From: Roseibium aestuarii
GTDB lineage: Bacteria; Pseudomonadota; Alphaproteobacteria; Rhizobiales; Stappiaceae
Direction: 5' to 3'
Assembly (NCBI RefSeq): GCF_008477545.1
Contig: NZ_VORA01000006.1
Location: forward strand, 1-64,000
Length of the DNA stretch: 64,000 nt
Shown one piece after another: positions 35,693 through 46,128 of this stretch. A program made the position numbers and the translations under genes. How positions within the stretch are numbered: position 1 is the first letter of the stretch; the number at the start of each line of letters is the position of its first letter. The notes below the pieces were generated by a model. The model made no database searches, was not told the origin of the DNA, and saw only the letters and a program-made list of their open reading frames with translations.

Positions 35693-35775
35693 AATGAGCG
35701 GGTGTTATGACGGAAAACCGCCGGGAGATCCAGCTTTTTCGCGGCGCCCCGGCCAGGGGCCCCGCGCAGCCTGTC

Positions 35776-36723
35776 TCAAAGGTTAAAGACGCGGGCGGGC
35801 TGGAAGCGGCCCTTCTCGATGGAACCGATGGCCACCGGCACCCCGGCATGGGAGGCGAAGACCTCGTCGGCGTTCAGCGGCGCGTCGCGGCCACGCAGCA
35901 GGATCGCCATGCCCTGGCGGATCTTGCCGGCATCGTCCAGGCTGACGGGCAGTTCGCGGACATGTTCCAGGGCCTCGCGGACCGGCAGGATGAATTCCTC
36001 GACCAGAGCCTCGACGCCCGCACCCTCTTCCAGTTCCTCGACGGCTTCCTGAAGCTCTTCGAGGGTGACCATGTCCTCCTCGCCGAACGGGCCGACAAGA
36101 AGACGGCGCAGCTCGGTCACGTGACCGCAGGTTCCCAGACGCTGGCCCATGTCGCGGGCAAGCGCGCGCACATAGGTACCCTTGCCGCATTCGGCCTCGA
36201 ACACCGCCTTGTCGGGCGACGGGCAGGCCACGAGATCGAGACGATGCACGTCGATGGGGCGGGCCTCCAGCTCCACTTCCTCGCCGTCACGGGCAAGGTC
36301 ATAGGCGCGCTCGCCGTCCACCTTGATGGCGGAGAAGATCGGCGGAACCTGCATGATGGTGCCGACGAACTCGCCGAGGATCTCGCGGATCGCTGTCTCG
36401 TCCGGGCGCACATCGGAGGTTGCGATCACCTCGCCTTCCGTATCGTCCGTGGATGTCTGGGTGCCCCAGGTCACCTCGAAACGGTAGATCTTGCGCCCGT
36501 CCATGACGAGGGAGACGGTCTTGGTCGCTTCACCGAACGCCAGCGGCAGGCAGCCGGAGGCACGCGGATCGAGCGTGCCCGCGTGGCCGACCTTCGCCGG
36601 GGACAGGATCCGCTTGATCTTGCCAAGGGCATCGTTGGAGGTGATGCCGTAGGGCTTGTCGAGCACGAGCCATCCATTGATGGTGTTGCGGGGACGCTTC
36701 TTCTGTTGTTGCCGTTTCGCCAT
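35776..36723 (-). CDS. truB: tRNA pseudouridine(55) synthase TruB
   Basis: TruB makes pseudouridine 55 in the T-loop of tRNAs. The catalytic aspartate is D52 in HAGTLDPRASGCLPL, with KIYRFEVTWG and the RALARDMG motif in their usual order. The 315-residue length fits. It lies between rbfA and rpsO as in most bacteria. A 112-bp repeat sits in the gap to rbfA. Confidence 0.97.
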   Translation of the reverse strand: MAKRQQQKKRPRNTINGWLVLDKPYGITSNDALGKIKRILSPAKVGHAGTLDPRASGCLPLAFGEATKTVSLVMDGRKIYRFEVTWGTQTSTDDTEGEVIATSDVRPDETAIREILGEFVGTIMQVPPIFSAIKVDGERAYDLARDGEEVELEARPIDVHRLDLVACPSPDKAVFEAECGKGTYVRALARDMGQRLGTCGHVTELRRLLVGPFGEEDMVTLEELQEAVEELEEGAGVEALVEEFILPVREALEHVRELPVSLDDAGKIRQGMAILLRGRDAPLNADEVFASHAGVPVAIGSIEKGRFQPARVFNL

Positions 36724-36761
36724 GGATCTGTCCGGTGGTGTTCAACCCGGGGACCTTCGAT

Positions 36762-36873
36762 CGTCATCCCGGTTTGGCGCCAAAGCGGCAAGACCGGGAT
36801 CCAGTAACCCCGGCCTGCGTGCCTGATCGCCAGCGTTCCTGTTTACTGGATCCCTGCCTGCGCAGGGATGACG
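36762..36873. repeat. Large RPE-like compound palindrome between rbfA and truB
   Basis: Three nested complementary pairs: CGTCATCCC (36762) with GGGATGACG (36865); GGGATCCAGTAA (36796) with TTACTGGATCCC (36843); and local CCCTGC-CT-GCAGGG-like folding at the right end. The 112-bp unit would form a long cruciform or an mRNA stem between rbfA and truB. The GTCATCCC...GGGATCCAGT wording is typical of dispersed palindromes in Hyphomicrobiales. Confidence 0.8.
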
Positions 36874-36895
36874 CGCCGCGTGCAGCACGCCAGCA

Positions 36896-37315
36896 TCACT
36901 CCTCGTCGCCGGTCTCGTCATCCGCATCCAGATCGCGCGCCACGCCGGAGGAGTGGAGCAGCTGATCGATGCGGGAGGCGTCGTCGAAGCGGGTGTCGAG
37001 AATGAAGCGCAGGTCGGGCATGTATTTCATGGTGATGCGCCGGGACACCGAGCCGCGCAGGAACTTCGCGCAGCGGGTCAGTGCCTTGACCACCTTGTCG
37101 CCGTCGCCCCCGCCCAGCGGCATGACGAAGCAGGTCGCGAGCTTGAGATCCGGGGTCATGCGGACTTCGGGAATGGTGACGATGATCCCGTCGAGGTCGG
37201 GGTCATTGAGCCCGCCACGGGTCAGGATATCGGAAAGTTCCTTGCGGACGAGCTCGCCCACGCGGAGCTGGCGCTGCGACGGCGCCTTGGCGCCCTGTCC
37301 TGGAGTACGTGCCAT
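36896..37315 (-). CDS. rbfA: Ribosome-binding factor A
   Basis: RbfA is a KH-like late maturation factor of the 30S subunit that acts on 16S rRNA and is needed at low temperature. The 139-residue protein has [17 protein letters not shown] near the start, and the [21 protein letters not shown] motif near the end, followed by an acidic tail. It lies 126 bp after infB, a gap containing a strong hairpin. Confidence 0.95.
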   Translation of the reverse strand: MARTPGQGAKAPSQRQLRVGELVRKELSDILTRGGLNDPDLDGIIVTIPEVRMTPDLKLATCFVMPLGGGDGDKVVKALTRCAKFLRGSVSRRITMKYMPDLRFILDTRFDDASRIDQLLHSSGVARDLDADDETGDEE

Positions 37316-37377
37316 GTGGTCTTCGGTCCTGTCGTCTGCGGTGGCCGGCCGGATGCGGCGCCATGCGCAAATGCAAG

Positions 37378-37414
37378 CCGCCGGCGCCCCTCCCCCAGGG
37401 AGCGGCGCCGGCGG
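37378..37414 (-). other. Very stable hairpin between infB and rbfA
   Basis: CCGCCGGCGCC and GGCGCCGGCGG form an 11-bp perfect stem. The 15-base loop itself contains CTCCC/GGGAG. No T run follows on the transcribed strand, so it is not an intrinsic terminator; it could be an RNA-processing or stability element. Confidence 0.65.
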
Positions 37415-37441
37415 GCGTGTTTCGTCGTGCGAGTGTGCTCG

Positions 37442-40111
37442 TCAGAGCGTGCGGGCGATCTTCTCGACCCGGAAGCACTCGATGATGTCGCCCGGACGCA
37501 TGTCCTGGTAGTTGACGAAGTTCATGCCGCACTCCTGACCGGATTCGACGGACTTGACCTCGTCCTTGAAGCGCTTGAGCGTGCCCAGCTGACCTTCGTG
37601 GATGACAACATCGTCGCGGATGAGGCGCACGTTGGCACCGCGTTCCACCACGCCTTCGGTAACCAGACAGCCGGCGACCTTGCCCACCTTGGTGATGTTG
37701 AAGATCTCGCGGATCTCCGCATTGCCGAGGAAGGTCTCGCGCAGTTCTGGCGAGAGCAGGCCGGACATGGCTGCCTTAACGTCATCCACCAGATCGTAGA
37801 TGATGTTGTAGTAGCGCAGTTCGATGCCTTCGCGCTGAGCCGCTTCGCGGGCCTGCTTGTTGGCACGGACGTTGAAGCCGATGATCGGAGCCTTGGAAGC
37901 CGCCGCGAGCGTGATGTCGCTCTCGGTGATCCCGCCGACGCCGGACATCAGGATGCGGGCGCTGACTTCGTCGGTGCCCAGTTCGTTGAGGGCATGCACG
38001 ATGGCTTCCGCAGAACCCTGCACGTCGGCCTTGAGGACCAGCGGGAATTCCTTCCGGCCCTTCTCCTGCAGACGGTTCATCATCTGCTCGAGCGAGCCAC
38101 GGGCGCCGGAGGCAACCACGGAGGCCTTCTCGCGGATCTGGCGCTGACGGTAGTCAACGATCTCACGGGCGCGGGCTTCGTTCTCGACCACGGCGACCAT
38201 GTCACCGGCAGCAGGGGTGCCCTGGAAGCCGAGGATCTCGACCGGCTTGGACGGATCGGCGGACTGGACCTGCTTTCCATCCTCGTCGAGCATGGCGCGG
38301 ACACGGCCCCATTCGGCCCCGGCGACGACGATGTCGCCCGGCTTCAGGGTGCCCTTCTGGACCAGGACGGTGGCAACCGGGCCACGGCCGCGATCCAGCT
38401 GGGCTTCGACCACGATGCCTTCGGCGGTACGGTTCGGGTTGGCCTTGAGCTCGAGAACTTCGGCCTGCAGCAGGATCATTTCCAGCAGCTTGTCGAGGTT
38501 CGTGCCGGCCTTGGCGGAGACTTCGACGTCGATCACGTCGCCGCCCATGCCTTCGACCACGATGGAGTCGTTCAGCAGTTCGGTGCGGACGCGGTTCGGG
38601 TCGGCCGAGGGCTTGTCCATCTTGTTGATGGCAACAATGATCGGCACGTCGGCTGCCTTGGCGTGGGCAATCGCTTCCTTGGTCTGCGGCTTGACGCCGT
38701 CATCGGCGGCCACGACCAGGACCACGATATCCGTCGACTTGGCCCCACGGGCACGCATCTGGCTGAAGGCCGCGTGACCCGGGGTATCGATGAAGGTGAT
38801 CTTGTTGCCGTTCTGCTCGACCTGATAGGCGCCGATATGCTGGGTGATGCCACCGGCTTCGCCGGAGACAACCTTGGCATTGCGGATCGCATCCAGCAGC
38901 GAGGTCTTGCCGTGGTCGACGTGACCCATGATGGTGACGACCGGCGGACGCGGCAGCAGGGTTTCCGGAGCATCGGCTTCGGAGAACAGGCCTTCTTCCA
39001 CGTCGGCTTCGGAGACGCGCTTGACGGTGTGACCCAGTTCGGAGGCAATCAGCTCGGCGGTGTCGGCATCGATGACGTCGTTGATCTTCATCATCTGACC
39101 CTGCTTCATGAGAAGCTTGATCACGTCGACGGCACGTTCCGCCATGCGGTTTGCCAGTTCCTGGATGGTGATGGCTTCCGGCAGGATGACTTCACGGGAA
39201 ATCTTCTCGCGGACGACCTGCTGCTGGCCACGCTTCGCCTTTTCCTGACGACGGCGCATGGAGGCCAGAGACCGGGCACGCTGCTCGTCACCACCGGTTG
39301 CGGCGGAGATCGTCAGCTTGGAGCGGCGACGGCTCTCTTCGGTGGTGCGGGGGCGAGCCGGGGCCGGAGCGGCCTTCGGACGCTTGACCGTGCGAAGACC
39401 GGCCTTGGCACGTTCTTCTTCCTCGGTCTCGCCGGCACGGGCCTGAGCCTGTTCCTTGCCGACGCGGGCCGCGACCTGCTTCGGATTGGCCTTGCGGGCA
39501 GCAGCGGCAGCGGCAGTTTCGCCAGCATCGGCTTCAGCAGCCGGAGCAACCGCCGGAGCGGCCTCGACAGCCGGCTTCGGCCGCGCAGCTTCCTCGGCGG
39601 CGCGCTTGGCTTCTTCGGCTTCGCGGACCTTGCGTTCTGCTTCTTCGCGCTGGAGACGCTCTGCCTCTTCGGCGGCGCGGATCTTCGCCAGTTCAGCCTG
39701 ACGCTTTTCCTCTTCCTCGCGCTGCTTGCGCTCGACGACTTCCCGTTCCTGGGCGGCCTTCAGCGCGATTGCACGCGCTGCGGCTTCTTCCTTGGTCAGG
39801 GTGCGAAGGACGTTGCCGCCCTTGCCGCGCTGCTGGGCCTGACGGCGCGCTGCATCGGGCTGCGGCTTGCGCGGAGCGACCTCGGACGGCTTGTCCAGCC
39901 GCTGGGTCTGAAGCGGCGGCTGCTCCGGCTTGGGCTCCTGGCCCGGCACCACAACACGGCGCTTCTTCTTCTCCACGACGACAGCCTTCGACCGGCCATG
40001 CGAGAAGGACTGGCGCACCGTTCCCTGGTCGCCACCGCCGCCCCGCTTGAGGCCGAGCGTCTTTCGCTCAACACTGATCGTCTTGTCGCCTGGATTTTTT
40101 GTATCGCTCAT
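37442..40111 (-). CDS. infB: Translation initiation factor IF-2
   Basis: IF-2 is the GTPase that places initiator tRNA on the 30S subunit. I place the start at MSDTKNPGD (889 residues). The first 300 residues are an Ala/Glu/Arg-rich extension with long charged helices. The G domain has [16 protein letters not shown] and NKMD, followed by the family domains II-IV. It begins seven bases after the YlxR-like gene, so the two are translationally coupled. Confidence 0.97.
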   Translation of the reverse strand: MSDTKNPGDKTISVERKTLGLKRGGGGDQGTVRQSFSHGRSKAVVVEKKKRRVVVPGQEPKPEQPPLQTQRLDKPSEVAPRKPQPDAARRQAQQRGKGGNVLRTLTKEEAAARAIALKAAQEREVVERKQREEEEKRQAELAKIRAAEEAERLQREEAERKVREAEEAKRAAEEAARPKPAVEAAPAVAPAAEADAGETAAAAAARKANPKQVAARVGKEQAQARAGETEEEERAKAGLRTVKRPKAAPAPARPRTTEESRRRSKLTISAATGGDEQRARSLASMRRRQEKAKRGQQQVVREKISREVILPEAITIQELANRMAERAVDVIKLLMKQGQMMKINDVIDADTAELIASELGHTVKRVSEADVEEGLFSEADAPETLLPRPPVVTIMGHVDHGKTSLLDAIRNAKVVSGEAGGITQHIGAYQVEQNGNKITFIDTPGHAAFSQMRARGAKSTDIVVLVVAADDGVKPQTKEAIAHAKAADVPIIVAINKMDKPSADPNRVRTELLNDSIVVEGMGGDVIDVEVSAKAGTNLDKLLEMILLQAEVLELKANPNRTAEGIVVEAQLDRGRGPVATVLVQKGTLKPGDIVVAGAEWGRVRAMLDEDGKQVQSADPSKPVEILGFQGTPAAGDMVAVVENEARAREIVDYRQRQIREKASVVASGARGSLEQMMNRLQEKGRKEFPLVLKADVQGSAEAIVHALNELGTDEVSARILMSGVGGITESDITLAAASKAPIIGFNVRANKQAREAAQREGIELRYYNIIYDLVDDVKAAMSGLLSPELRETFLGNAEIREIFNITKVGKVAGCLVTEGVVERGANVRLIRDDVVIHEGQLGTLKRFKDEVKSVESGQECGMNFVNYQDMRPGDIIECFRVEKIARTL

Positions 40112-40118
40112 ATTGCCT

Positions 40119-40778
40119 TCAGTCCTGCGCAACTGCACCGTCTGCGTTGCCTGTCATTTCAAGGGCGGAGTTGGAGCGAAATGCTTCCAGTTCGCTTACA
40201 CGCGATAGGAAGTTTCTGCTCGCCGGCCCCGCCAGCAGTGCAGCATGTATCACATTTGAACGACCCAATGCCAAATCCAATTGAGTCGAATCGAACAAAC
40301 GGACGATTTGCAGCCCGTTTGCAGTCTCAGTGCGAGCCGCGGCCACGGCCGACAGCTTGCGAATGCCATCCTCGGCGGCGTCTGCCGCGTGGATCAGTCC
40401 GACGACCGGGTCGCGCCGCAGCGCTGCCTCGACCTTGGAGAAGCCGGTCGTCAGCTCCCCCGCCTTGCGCACCATGGACAGGGCGCCCAAGGCCGCCGTT
40501 TCCATGAGGCGATCAACCTGATCGGCCAGGCCCGGTTCGACCCGCGCCTCGCCCTTGAAGCCCCGGCCAAACACCTTACGCCGGTCCTTTTCCGCAGTCT
40601 CGACCACGGAGCGGGCGGCCAGAAGCCATACGCCGCGCCCCGGGAGGCTGCGCTTCAGATCCGGGACGACCTGATCGTCCGGACCGAGCACGAAGCGCAG
40701 CAGGCGATCCACGGGATAGACCGTCCGGGATACGGCACATTGCCGTTCGGTCGGCTCGTTCTTCCTGGGCACCTGCAT
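40119..40778 (-). CDS. YlxR-like RNA-binding protein with C-terminal L7Ae-like domain
   Basis: The 219-residue protein has an N-terminal YlxR (DUF448) domain with RQCAVSR and LPGRGVWL motifs, then an L7Ae/L30e-like domain ([21 protein letters not shown] ... [11 protein letters not shown]). In other bacteria these are separate genes in the nusA-infB region; the fused form is usual in alphaproteobacteria. It probably binds structured RNA in transcription or ribosome assembly. GGAG lies just upstream of the ATG. Confidence 0.9.
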   Translation of the reverse strand: MQVPRKNEPTERQCAVSRTVYPVDRLLRFVLGPDDQVVPDLKRSLPGRGVWLLAARSVVETAEKDRRKVFGRGFKGEARVEPGLADQVDRLMETAALGALSMVRKAGELTTGFSKVEAALRRDPVVGLIHAADAAEDGIRKLSAVAAARTETANGLQIVRLFDSTQLDLALGRSNVIHAALLAGPASRNFLSRVSELEAFRSNSALEMTGNADGAVAQD

Positions 40779-40833
40779 CTACTCCAGCATGGGTGGTCCG
40801 CGCCGGCCGTCGGGGACGGCGCGGGCCCTGTCA

Positions 40834-42486
40834 TCAACCGTTGAGGATCACGCCAGTGGTTTCGCCGGCGTCTTCGCCCGCGTCATCACCAGCCTCGTCC
40901 TCGAGGTCTTCTTCCAGTTCTTCCTCGGCTTCCAGTTCGGAGGCATCGATCCAGCCGGCGGCAACGCGCGCGGCCATGACCATTGCTTCCGCATCGGCGC
41001 GAGACAGTTCGTAGCCCGTCAGGGCGCCTTCGAAGCGCTTGACTTCGCCGTCCTTGCGCTCGGTCCAGCCGATCAGATCGTCGGCGGCGCAACCGGCCAG
41101 GTCCTCGACGGACTTGATGCCGTCCTTGCCGAGGGCAACAAGCATGGCGGTGGTCAGGCCGTCAATCGACTTCAGCTCGTCGGCGACGCCGAGTTCGCGG
41201 CGCTCTTCGTCCAGCTTGGCTTCCTGTTCTTCCAGGAAGTCGCGGGCACGGGCCTGGATCTCTTCTGCGGTTTCCTCGTCGAAGCCTTCGATGTCGGCGA
41301 TTTCCTCGAGGTCCACATAGGCCACTTCCTCGACGGAGGCAAAGCCTTCGGTGGCCAGCAGCTGGCCGACCATCTCGTCGACGTTGAGGGATTCCATGAA
41401 CAGGTTGGAACGCTCGACGAATTCCTTCTGACGGCGGTCGCTTTCTTCCTGCTCGGTCATGATGTCGATGGCCCAGCCGGTCAGCTGGGAGGCCAGACGC
41501 ACGTTCTGACCGCGACGGCCGATGGCCAGCGACAGCTGCTCGTCGGGAACCACCACTTCGATGCGCTCGGCGTCTTCGTCAAGCACCACCTTGGCCACTT
41601 CGGCCGGCTGCAGCGCGTTGACGATGAAGGTTGCCGGATCCTCGTTGAAGGGGATGATGTCGATCTTCTCGCCCTGCAGTTCGCCGACAACGGCCTGAAC
41701 GCGGGAGCCGCGCATACCGACGCAGGCGCCGACCGGATCGATCGAGCTGTCCTTGGAGATCACGGCGATCTTGGCGCGCGAGCCCGGGTCACGGGCAACG
41801 GCACGGATCTCGATCACGCCATCATAGATTTCCGGCACTTCCTGGGCAAAGAGCTTGGCCATGAACTGCGGATGAGTACGCGACAGGAAGATCTGCGGGC
41901 CGCGCTGTTCGCGACGCACGTCATAGATATAGGCGCGGATGCGGTCGCCGGTGCGGAAGAGTTCACGCGGGATCAGCTCGTCGCGACGGACAATGCCTTC
42001 GCCACGGCCGAGATCGACGATGACGTTGCCATATTCGGCGCGCTTGACCACACCGTTGATGACTTCGCCGACACGATCCTTGAACTCGTCGAACTGGCGG
42101 TCGCGCTCGGCTTCACGAACCTTCTGCACGATGACCTGCTTGGCGGACTGGGCGGCGATACGGCCGAAGTCCAGCGGCGGCAGGGGCTCGGCGATGAAGT
42201 CGCCGTAGTTGGCTTCCGGATTGCGCGCCTGCGCATCTTCCAGGGAGATCTCGGTGGAGATGTTCTCCACCTGCTCGACCACCTGAAGAAGGCGCTGCAA
42301 ACGGATCTCGCCGGTCTTGGCGTTGATCTCGGCGCGCACTTCCGTCTCGGTACCATAACGGGACCGGGCGGCCTTCTGGATCGCATCCTCCATGGCGGCG
42401 ATCACGATGTTGCGGTCGATCGACTTTTCCCGAGCAACCGCGTCAGCGATCTGAAGCAGTTCCAGCCGGTTCGCGCTGATAGCCAT
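40834..42486 (-). CDS. nusA: Transcription termination/antitermination factor NusA
   Basis: NusA binds RNA polymerase and RNA during pausing, termination and antitermination. The 550 residues show an N-terminal polymerase-binding domain, an S1 domain ([22 protein letters not shown]), two KH domains ([18 protein letters not shown], then [14 protein letters not shown]) and C-terminal acidic repeats. It sits between rimP and the YlxR gene. It may regulate its own leader, which has a terminator-like structure. Confidence 0.98.
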   Translation of the reverse strand: MAISANRLELLQIADAVAREKSIDRNIVIAAMEDAIQKAARSRYGTETEVRAEINAKTGEIRLQRLLQVVEQVENISTEISLEDAQARNPEANYGDFIAEPLPPLDFGRIAAQSAKQVIVQKVREAERDRQFDEFKDRVGEVINGVVKRAEYGNVIVDLGRGEGIVRRDELIPRELFRTGDRIRAYIYDVRREQRGPQIFLSRTHPQFMAKLFAQEVPEIYDGVIEIRAVARDPGSRAKIAVISKDSSIDPVGACVGMRGSRVQAVVGELQGEKIDIIPFNEDPATFIVNALQPAEVAKVVLDEDAERIEVVVPDEQLSLAIGRRGQNVRLASQLTGWAIDIMTEQEESDRRQKEFVERSNLFMESLNVDEMVGQLLATEGFASVEEVAYVDLEEIADIEGFDEETAEEIQARARDFLEEQEAKLDEERRELGVADELKSIDGLTTAMLVALGKDGIKSVEDLAGCAADDLIGWTERKDGEVKRFEGALTGYELSRADAEAMVMAARVAAGWIDASELEAEEELEEDLEDEAGDDAGEDAGETTGVILNG

Positions 42487-42562
42487 TCAATCCACTCCTC
42501 TCGCGCAGCACGTCTCATTGGCTGGCTGCGCGTTGTCGTCAAAAGCCCGAGCTTGTTTCCGC

Positions 42563-43156
42563 TCAGTTGGGCTTGTTGTCCCCGTCATCCATGTCGTCAT
42601 CTTCGCGGGCTGCCAGGGCAGCCTTTTCCGCCTGAAGGGCGGCGGTGATGAGATCGTCGGTCAGCACCAGCTTGGCTTCGCCGATATCGGCAAGCGGCAG
42701 GGCCACCGTGTCCTCATCTCCCTCGCGAACGTCCTGCAGGCGCACCAGCGCCGCATTGTCCTTCACGCCCAGCAGGATGCCGCGGAAGCGCTTGCGGCCT
42801 TCCTGCATGACATCCATCTCGACCTTCAGCACGTGGCCGGACCAGCGATCAAAATCGCCTGCACGCACCAGCGGCCGGTCGATGCCCGGAGAGGACACTT
42901 CCAGGTGGTAGGCACGGGTGATCGGATCATCCACGTCCAGCGCCGGCGACACGCCGCGGCTGATGGTTTCGCAATCCTCGACGGTCATGGTGCCGTCCGG
43001 CCGTTCGGCCATGATCTGCAGCGTGCACCCGTTGGCCGCGCTGACCTTGATGCGCACCAGTCGGTAGCCCAGATCTTCGATGACCGGCTCGACAATGGCG
43101 GCAATGCGGGCTTCAAGCCCCTGTTCGACAACAATGCGTGCTTCGTGTTGGCTCAC
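42563..43156 (-). CDS. rimP: Ribosome maturation factor RimP
   Basis: RimP helps assemble the 30S subunit. The likely start is GTG at 43156 ([12 protein letters not shown]), with AAGGAG eight bases upstream, giving 197 residues; the open frame upstream of it has no family match and overlaps the leader. Key motifs are [14 protein letters not shown] and the SH3-like C-terminal domain with [11 protein letters not shown]. It is the first gene of rimP-nusA-ylxR-infB-rbfA-truB. Confidence 0.95.
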   Translation of the reverse strand: MSQHEARIVVEQGLEARIAAIVEPVIEDLGYRLVRIKVSAANGCTLQIMAERPDGTMTVEDCETISRGVSPALDVDDPITRAYHLEVSSPGIDRPLVRAGDFDRWSGHVLKVEMDVMQEGRKRFRGILLGVKDNAALVRLQDVREGDEDTVALPLADIGEAKLVLTDDLITAALQAEKAALAAREDDDMDDGDNKPN

Positions 43157-43172
43157 GCTCAAACTCCTTGCT

Positions 43173-43255
43173 GACAGCCTCGATGCTGTCCGGATCCACC
43201 TCATTCGCCGAAGGGGCGAAGCAAAAAAGAGCGGGTCCCTTCCGGGCCCACCCTC
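43173..43255 (-). promoter_or_regulatory. Structured rimP leader with terminator-like hairpin (candidate attenuator)
   Basis: In transcript order: hairpin H1 (43229-43255, GGGCCC-GGAA-GGGACCC plus outer GAG/CTC) followed by TTTTTT at 43223-43228; hairpin H2 TTCGCC-CCTTC-GGCGAA (43204-43220); hairpin H3 GACAGC-ATCGAG-GCTGTC (43173-43190), which ends close to the rimP ribosome binding site. H1 would terminate transcription before rimP unless overcome. No alternative pairing (antiterminator) was worked out by eye. Confidence 0.55.
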
Positions 43256-43291
43256 ATACCGCCAACCAGCCGTTTGAGATGAAACACGGGC

Positions 43292-43321
43292 TGTATACAG
43301 GCAAAGACGGGTCCATGGCAA
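43292..43321 (-). promoter_or_regulatory. Candidate promoter of the rimP-nusA-infB operon
   Basis: On the minus strand TTGCCA (43316-43321) is separated by 18 bases from TATACA (43292-43297). The expected start near 43285 gives an untranslated leader of about 130 nt with the three hairpins. The rest of the 306-bp gap to trmB shows no gene. Confidence 0.55.
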
Positions 43322-43462
43322 GGGCCAAGGGCAATTCATCGCCGCGGAGGGCGCAAGAACCGCCCCGTCACCCGGGCCATTCCACCCGGCTCCCCCCGTG
43401 GCCCCAGCCCATTTTCGGCCAGGCACCGCCACCGGTGAGCGATGCCGGTCGACCCGAGCGGC

Positions 43463-44149
43463 TCAGACCCGCAGGAACGTCAGATAGCGGGGAACGCGGC
43501 CCTCGCGCAGGGCCTTGCCCTCATAGCGGGTGCCGGGCCAGTTGGCCCAGGGGCTCTTCCAGTCGGCCGCGCGCGTCGCGGTCCAGCGGAAGCCGCCGTG
43601 ATCGCGGATGTGGCGCAGGGTCCAGTCCACGTAGGTGTCGATGTCGCTGGCAAAGCGGAATTCCGCTCCCGGCTTCACGGCGCGGGCATAACGCTCAAGG
43701 TTCTGCTCGTTGATGAAGCGGCGCTTCCAGTGGCGCTTCTTCGGCCAGGGATCCGGGTATAGCTGATAGGCCATGTCGAGGCTGGCTTCGGGCAGCCAGT
43801 CGAGCACGTTGACCGCGTCGTCATCATAAAGACGCACGTTGCCCAGCCCCTCTTCCTCCAGGGCGGCGACCACCTTGGCCATGGAGCCCACGAAGGGTTC
43901 GATCCCGATATAGCCGACGGTCGGGTTCTCGCGGGCCCGGTGCAGCAGATGCTCGCCGCCGCCGAAGCCGACTTCCAGGCACACGGTCTCGACGGGCGCA
44001 TCGAACAGGTCGCGCAGGTCGGCGGGTGCGGGTTGGCTCAGGTCCAGCGCCAGGCGCGGCAGGAGGTTTTCCATCAGGTCGGTGCGGCGCGGGCTGAGGG
44101 GCTTGCCCTTGCGGCGGCCGAAGAAGGAGCCTTCGTAACGGTCGGTCAT
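43463..44149 (-). CDS. trmB: tRNA (guanine-N7)-methyltransferase TrmB
   Basis: TrmB methylates guanosine 46 in tRNA. From MTDRYEGSF the product is 228 residues. The SAM site is [13 protein letters not shown], and the family motif [13 protein letters not shown] is complete. It follows metK, the SAM synthetase gene, by 84 bp; supply and use of SAM are thus linked in one transcript. Confidence 0.96.
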   Translation of the reverse strand: MTDRYEGSFFGRRKGKPLSPRRTDLMENLLPRLALDLSQPAPADLRDLFDAPVETVCLEVGFGGGEHLLHRARENPTVGYIGIEPFVGSMAKVVAALEEEGLGNVRLYDDDAVNVLDWLPEASLDMAYQLYPDPWPKKRHWKRRFINEQNLERYARAVKPGAEFRFASDIDTYVDWTLRHIRDHGGFRWTATRAADWKSPWANWPGTRYEGKALREGRVPRYLTFLRV

Positions 44150-44233
44150 GATCTTCTCAAACGGCAACGCCGGCCAACGGGATGTCCGGGCCGGCGTCAC
44201 TCTTCATTCTGGGTTGGGTCCGGTTGGCGGGCC

Positions 44234-45406
<1,173 letters not shown>

Positions 45407-45421
45407 TGGCTATCGTCCTTC

Positions 45422-45468
45422 TGGGAAAAAACAAGGCAGGAGCGGCGAAGTTCCTCGCCGCTCCTGCC
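45422..45468 (-). terminator. Strong terminator-like hairpin directly before metK
   Basis: GGCAGGAGCGGCGA and TCGCCGCTCCTGCC form a 14-bp perfect stem with a 6-base loop. It is followed on the minus strand by TTGTTTTTT, and then within 13 bases by the metK ribosome binding site. It would end the upstream regulator transcript or act as an attenuator for metK. Confidence 0.85.
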
Positions 45469-45473
45469 ACATC

Positions 45474-45500
45474 AATCTAAGAAGTTTTATGACACGTCAA
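45474..45500 (-). promoter_or_regulatory. Weak candidate metK promoter upstream of the hairpin
   Basis: On the minus strand TTGACG (45495-45500) and TAGATT (45474-45479) are 15 bases apart, a poor spacing. If used, transcription would start at the foot of the hairpin, giving metK mRNA a structured 5' end. Confidence 0.3.
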
Positions 45501-45527
45501 CCGATTACCGCTCGGTCATACCGTATC

Positions 45528-45932
45528 TCATTCGTCGCCGGCGAGCGCGCGCACCAGATCGACCACGCGGCGGCGGACCTTCGGGTCCTCAATGCGCACA
45601 AAGGCCTTGTTGAGCGAGAGCCCTTCGGAAGACGACAGGAAGTCGACCACATAGGACGTGGGCTGCATCTCCGCAAAACCATCGACTTCATCGGGCGTGC
45701 CGGGTGCATCCTCGAAGAAGAAGGCGACCGGAACCTTGAGGATGGTTGCGATATGCTGGAGACGGCTCGCACCGACGCGGTTCGTGCCCTTCTCGTATTT
45801 CTGGATCTGCTGGAAGGTGATGCCGAGGCTTTCACCGAGCTTTTCCTGGGACATGCCAAGCATCATGCGGCGCAGGCGAACGCGGCTGCCGACATGGATA
45901 TCAATGGGATTGGGAGCCTTCTTACTGGGCAT
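45528..45932 (-). CDS. XRE-family helix-turn-helix regulator
   Basis: The 134-residue protein begins MPSKKAPNPID. It has a Cro/C1-type helix-turn-helix in residues 14-68 (LRRMMLGMSQEKLGESLGIT, then FQQIQKYEKGTNRV), and a short C-terminal part that may dimerise. Similar regulators lie between lnt and metK in many Hyphomicrobiales, where they have been annotated as essential or cell-cycle related in some genomes; the target is unknown here. Its transcript is closed by the strong hairpin before metK. Confidence 0.9.
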   Translation of the reverse strand: MPSKKAPNPIDIHVGSRVRLRRMMLGMSQEKLGESLGITFQQIQKYEKGTNRVGASRLQHIATILKVPVAFFFEDAPGTPDEVDGFAEMQPTSYVVDFLSSSEGLSLNKAFVRIEDPKVRRRVVDLVRALAGDE

Positions 45933-46128
45933 CGGACACTGATCTTTCTTTGTCTTCTCGCTTTGCGCGATTGGTTGGCCTTTCGCGAACAAGCGCCCGA
46001 CCAGAGTGCCTCACATCACCGGTCGGACTGGAGCCGCCCCATCTGCTCCTGCCCGTTCGCTGTGCAGACGCTATCCACAGCGGCAAATCGGTTGTAGCAT
46101 GTGAAATAGACAAACCCAAGGCGAAAGA

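Noticed and set aside
36953..40507. A 1184-codon open frame on the plus strand opposite infB
   Set aside because: It is antisense to a clear IF-2 gene. In high-GC DNA the codon bias of the real gene leaves long stop-free antisense frames; it has no recognisable domain and is rich in G, D and H.
43157..43462. tRNA gene upstream of rimP, as in enteric bacteria
   Set aside because: No cloverleaf, GTTCGA-type T-loop or CCA end was found on either strand.
45407..45527. Known SAM riboswitch upstream of metK
   Set aside because: The gap contains a single long hairpin. I could not identify a pseudoknot or conserved core of the SAM-II, SAM/SAH or other classes, so only a candidate attenuator is reported.
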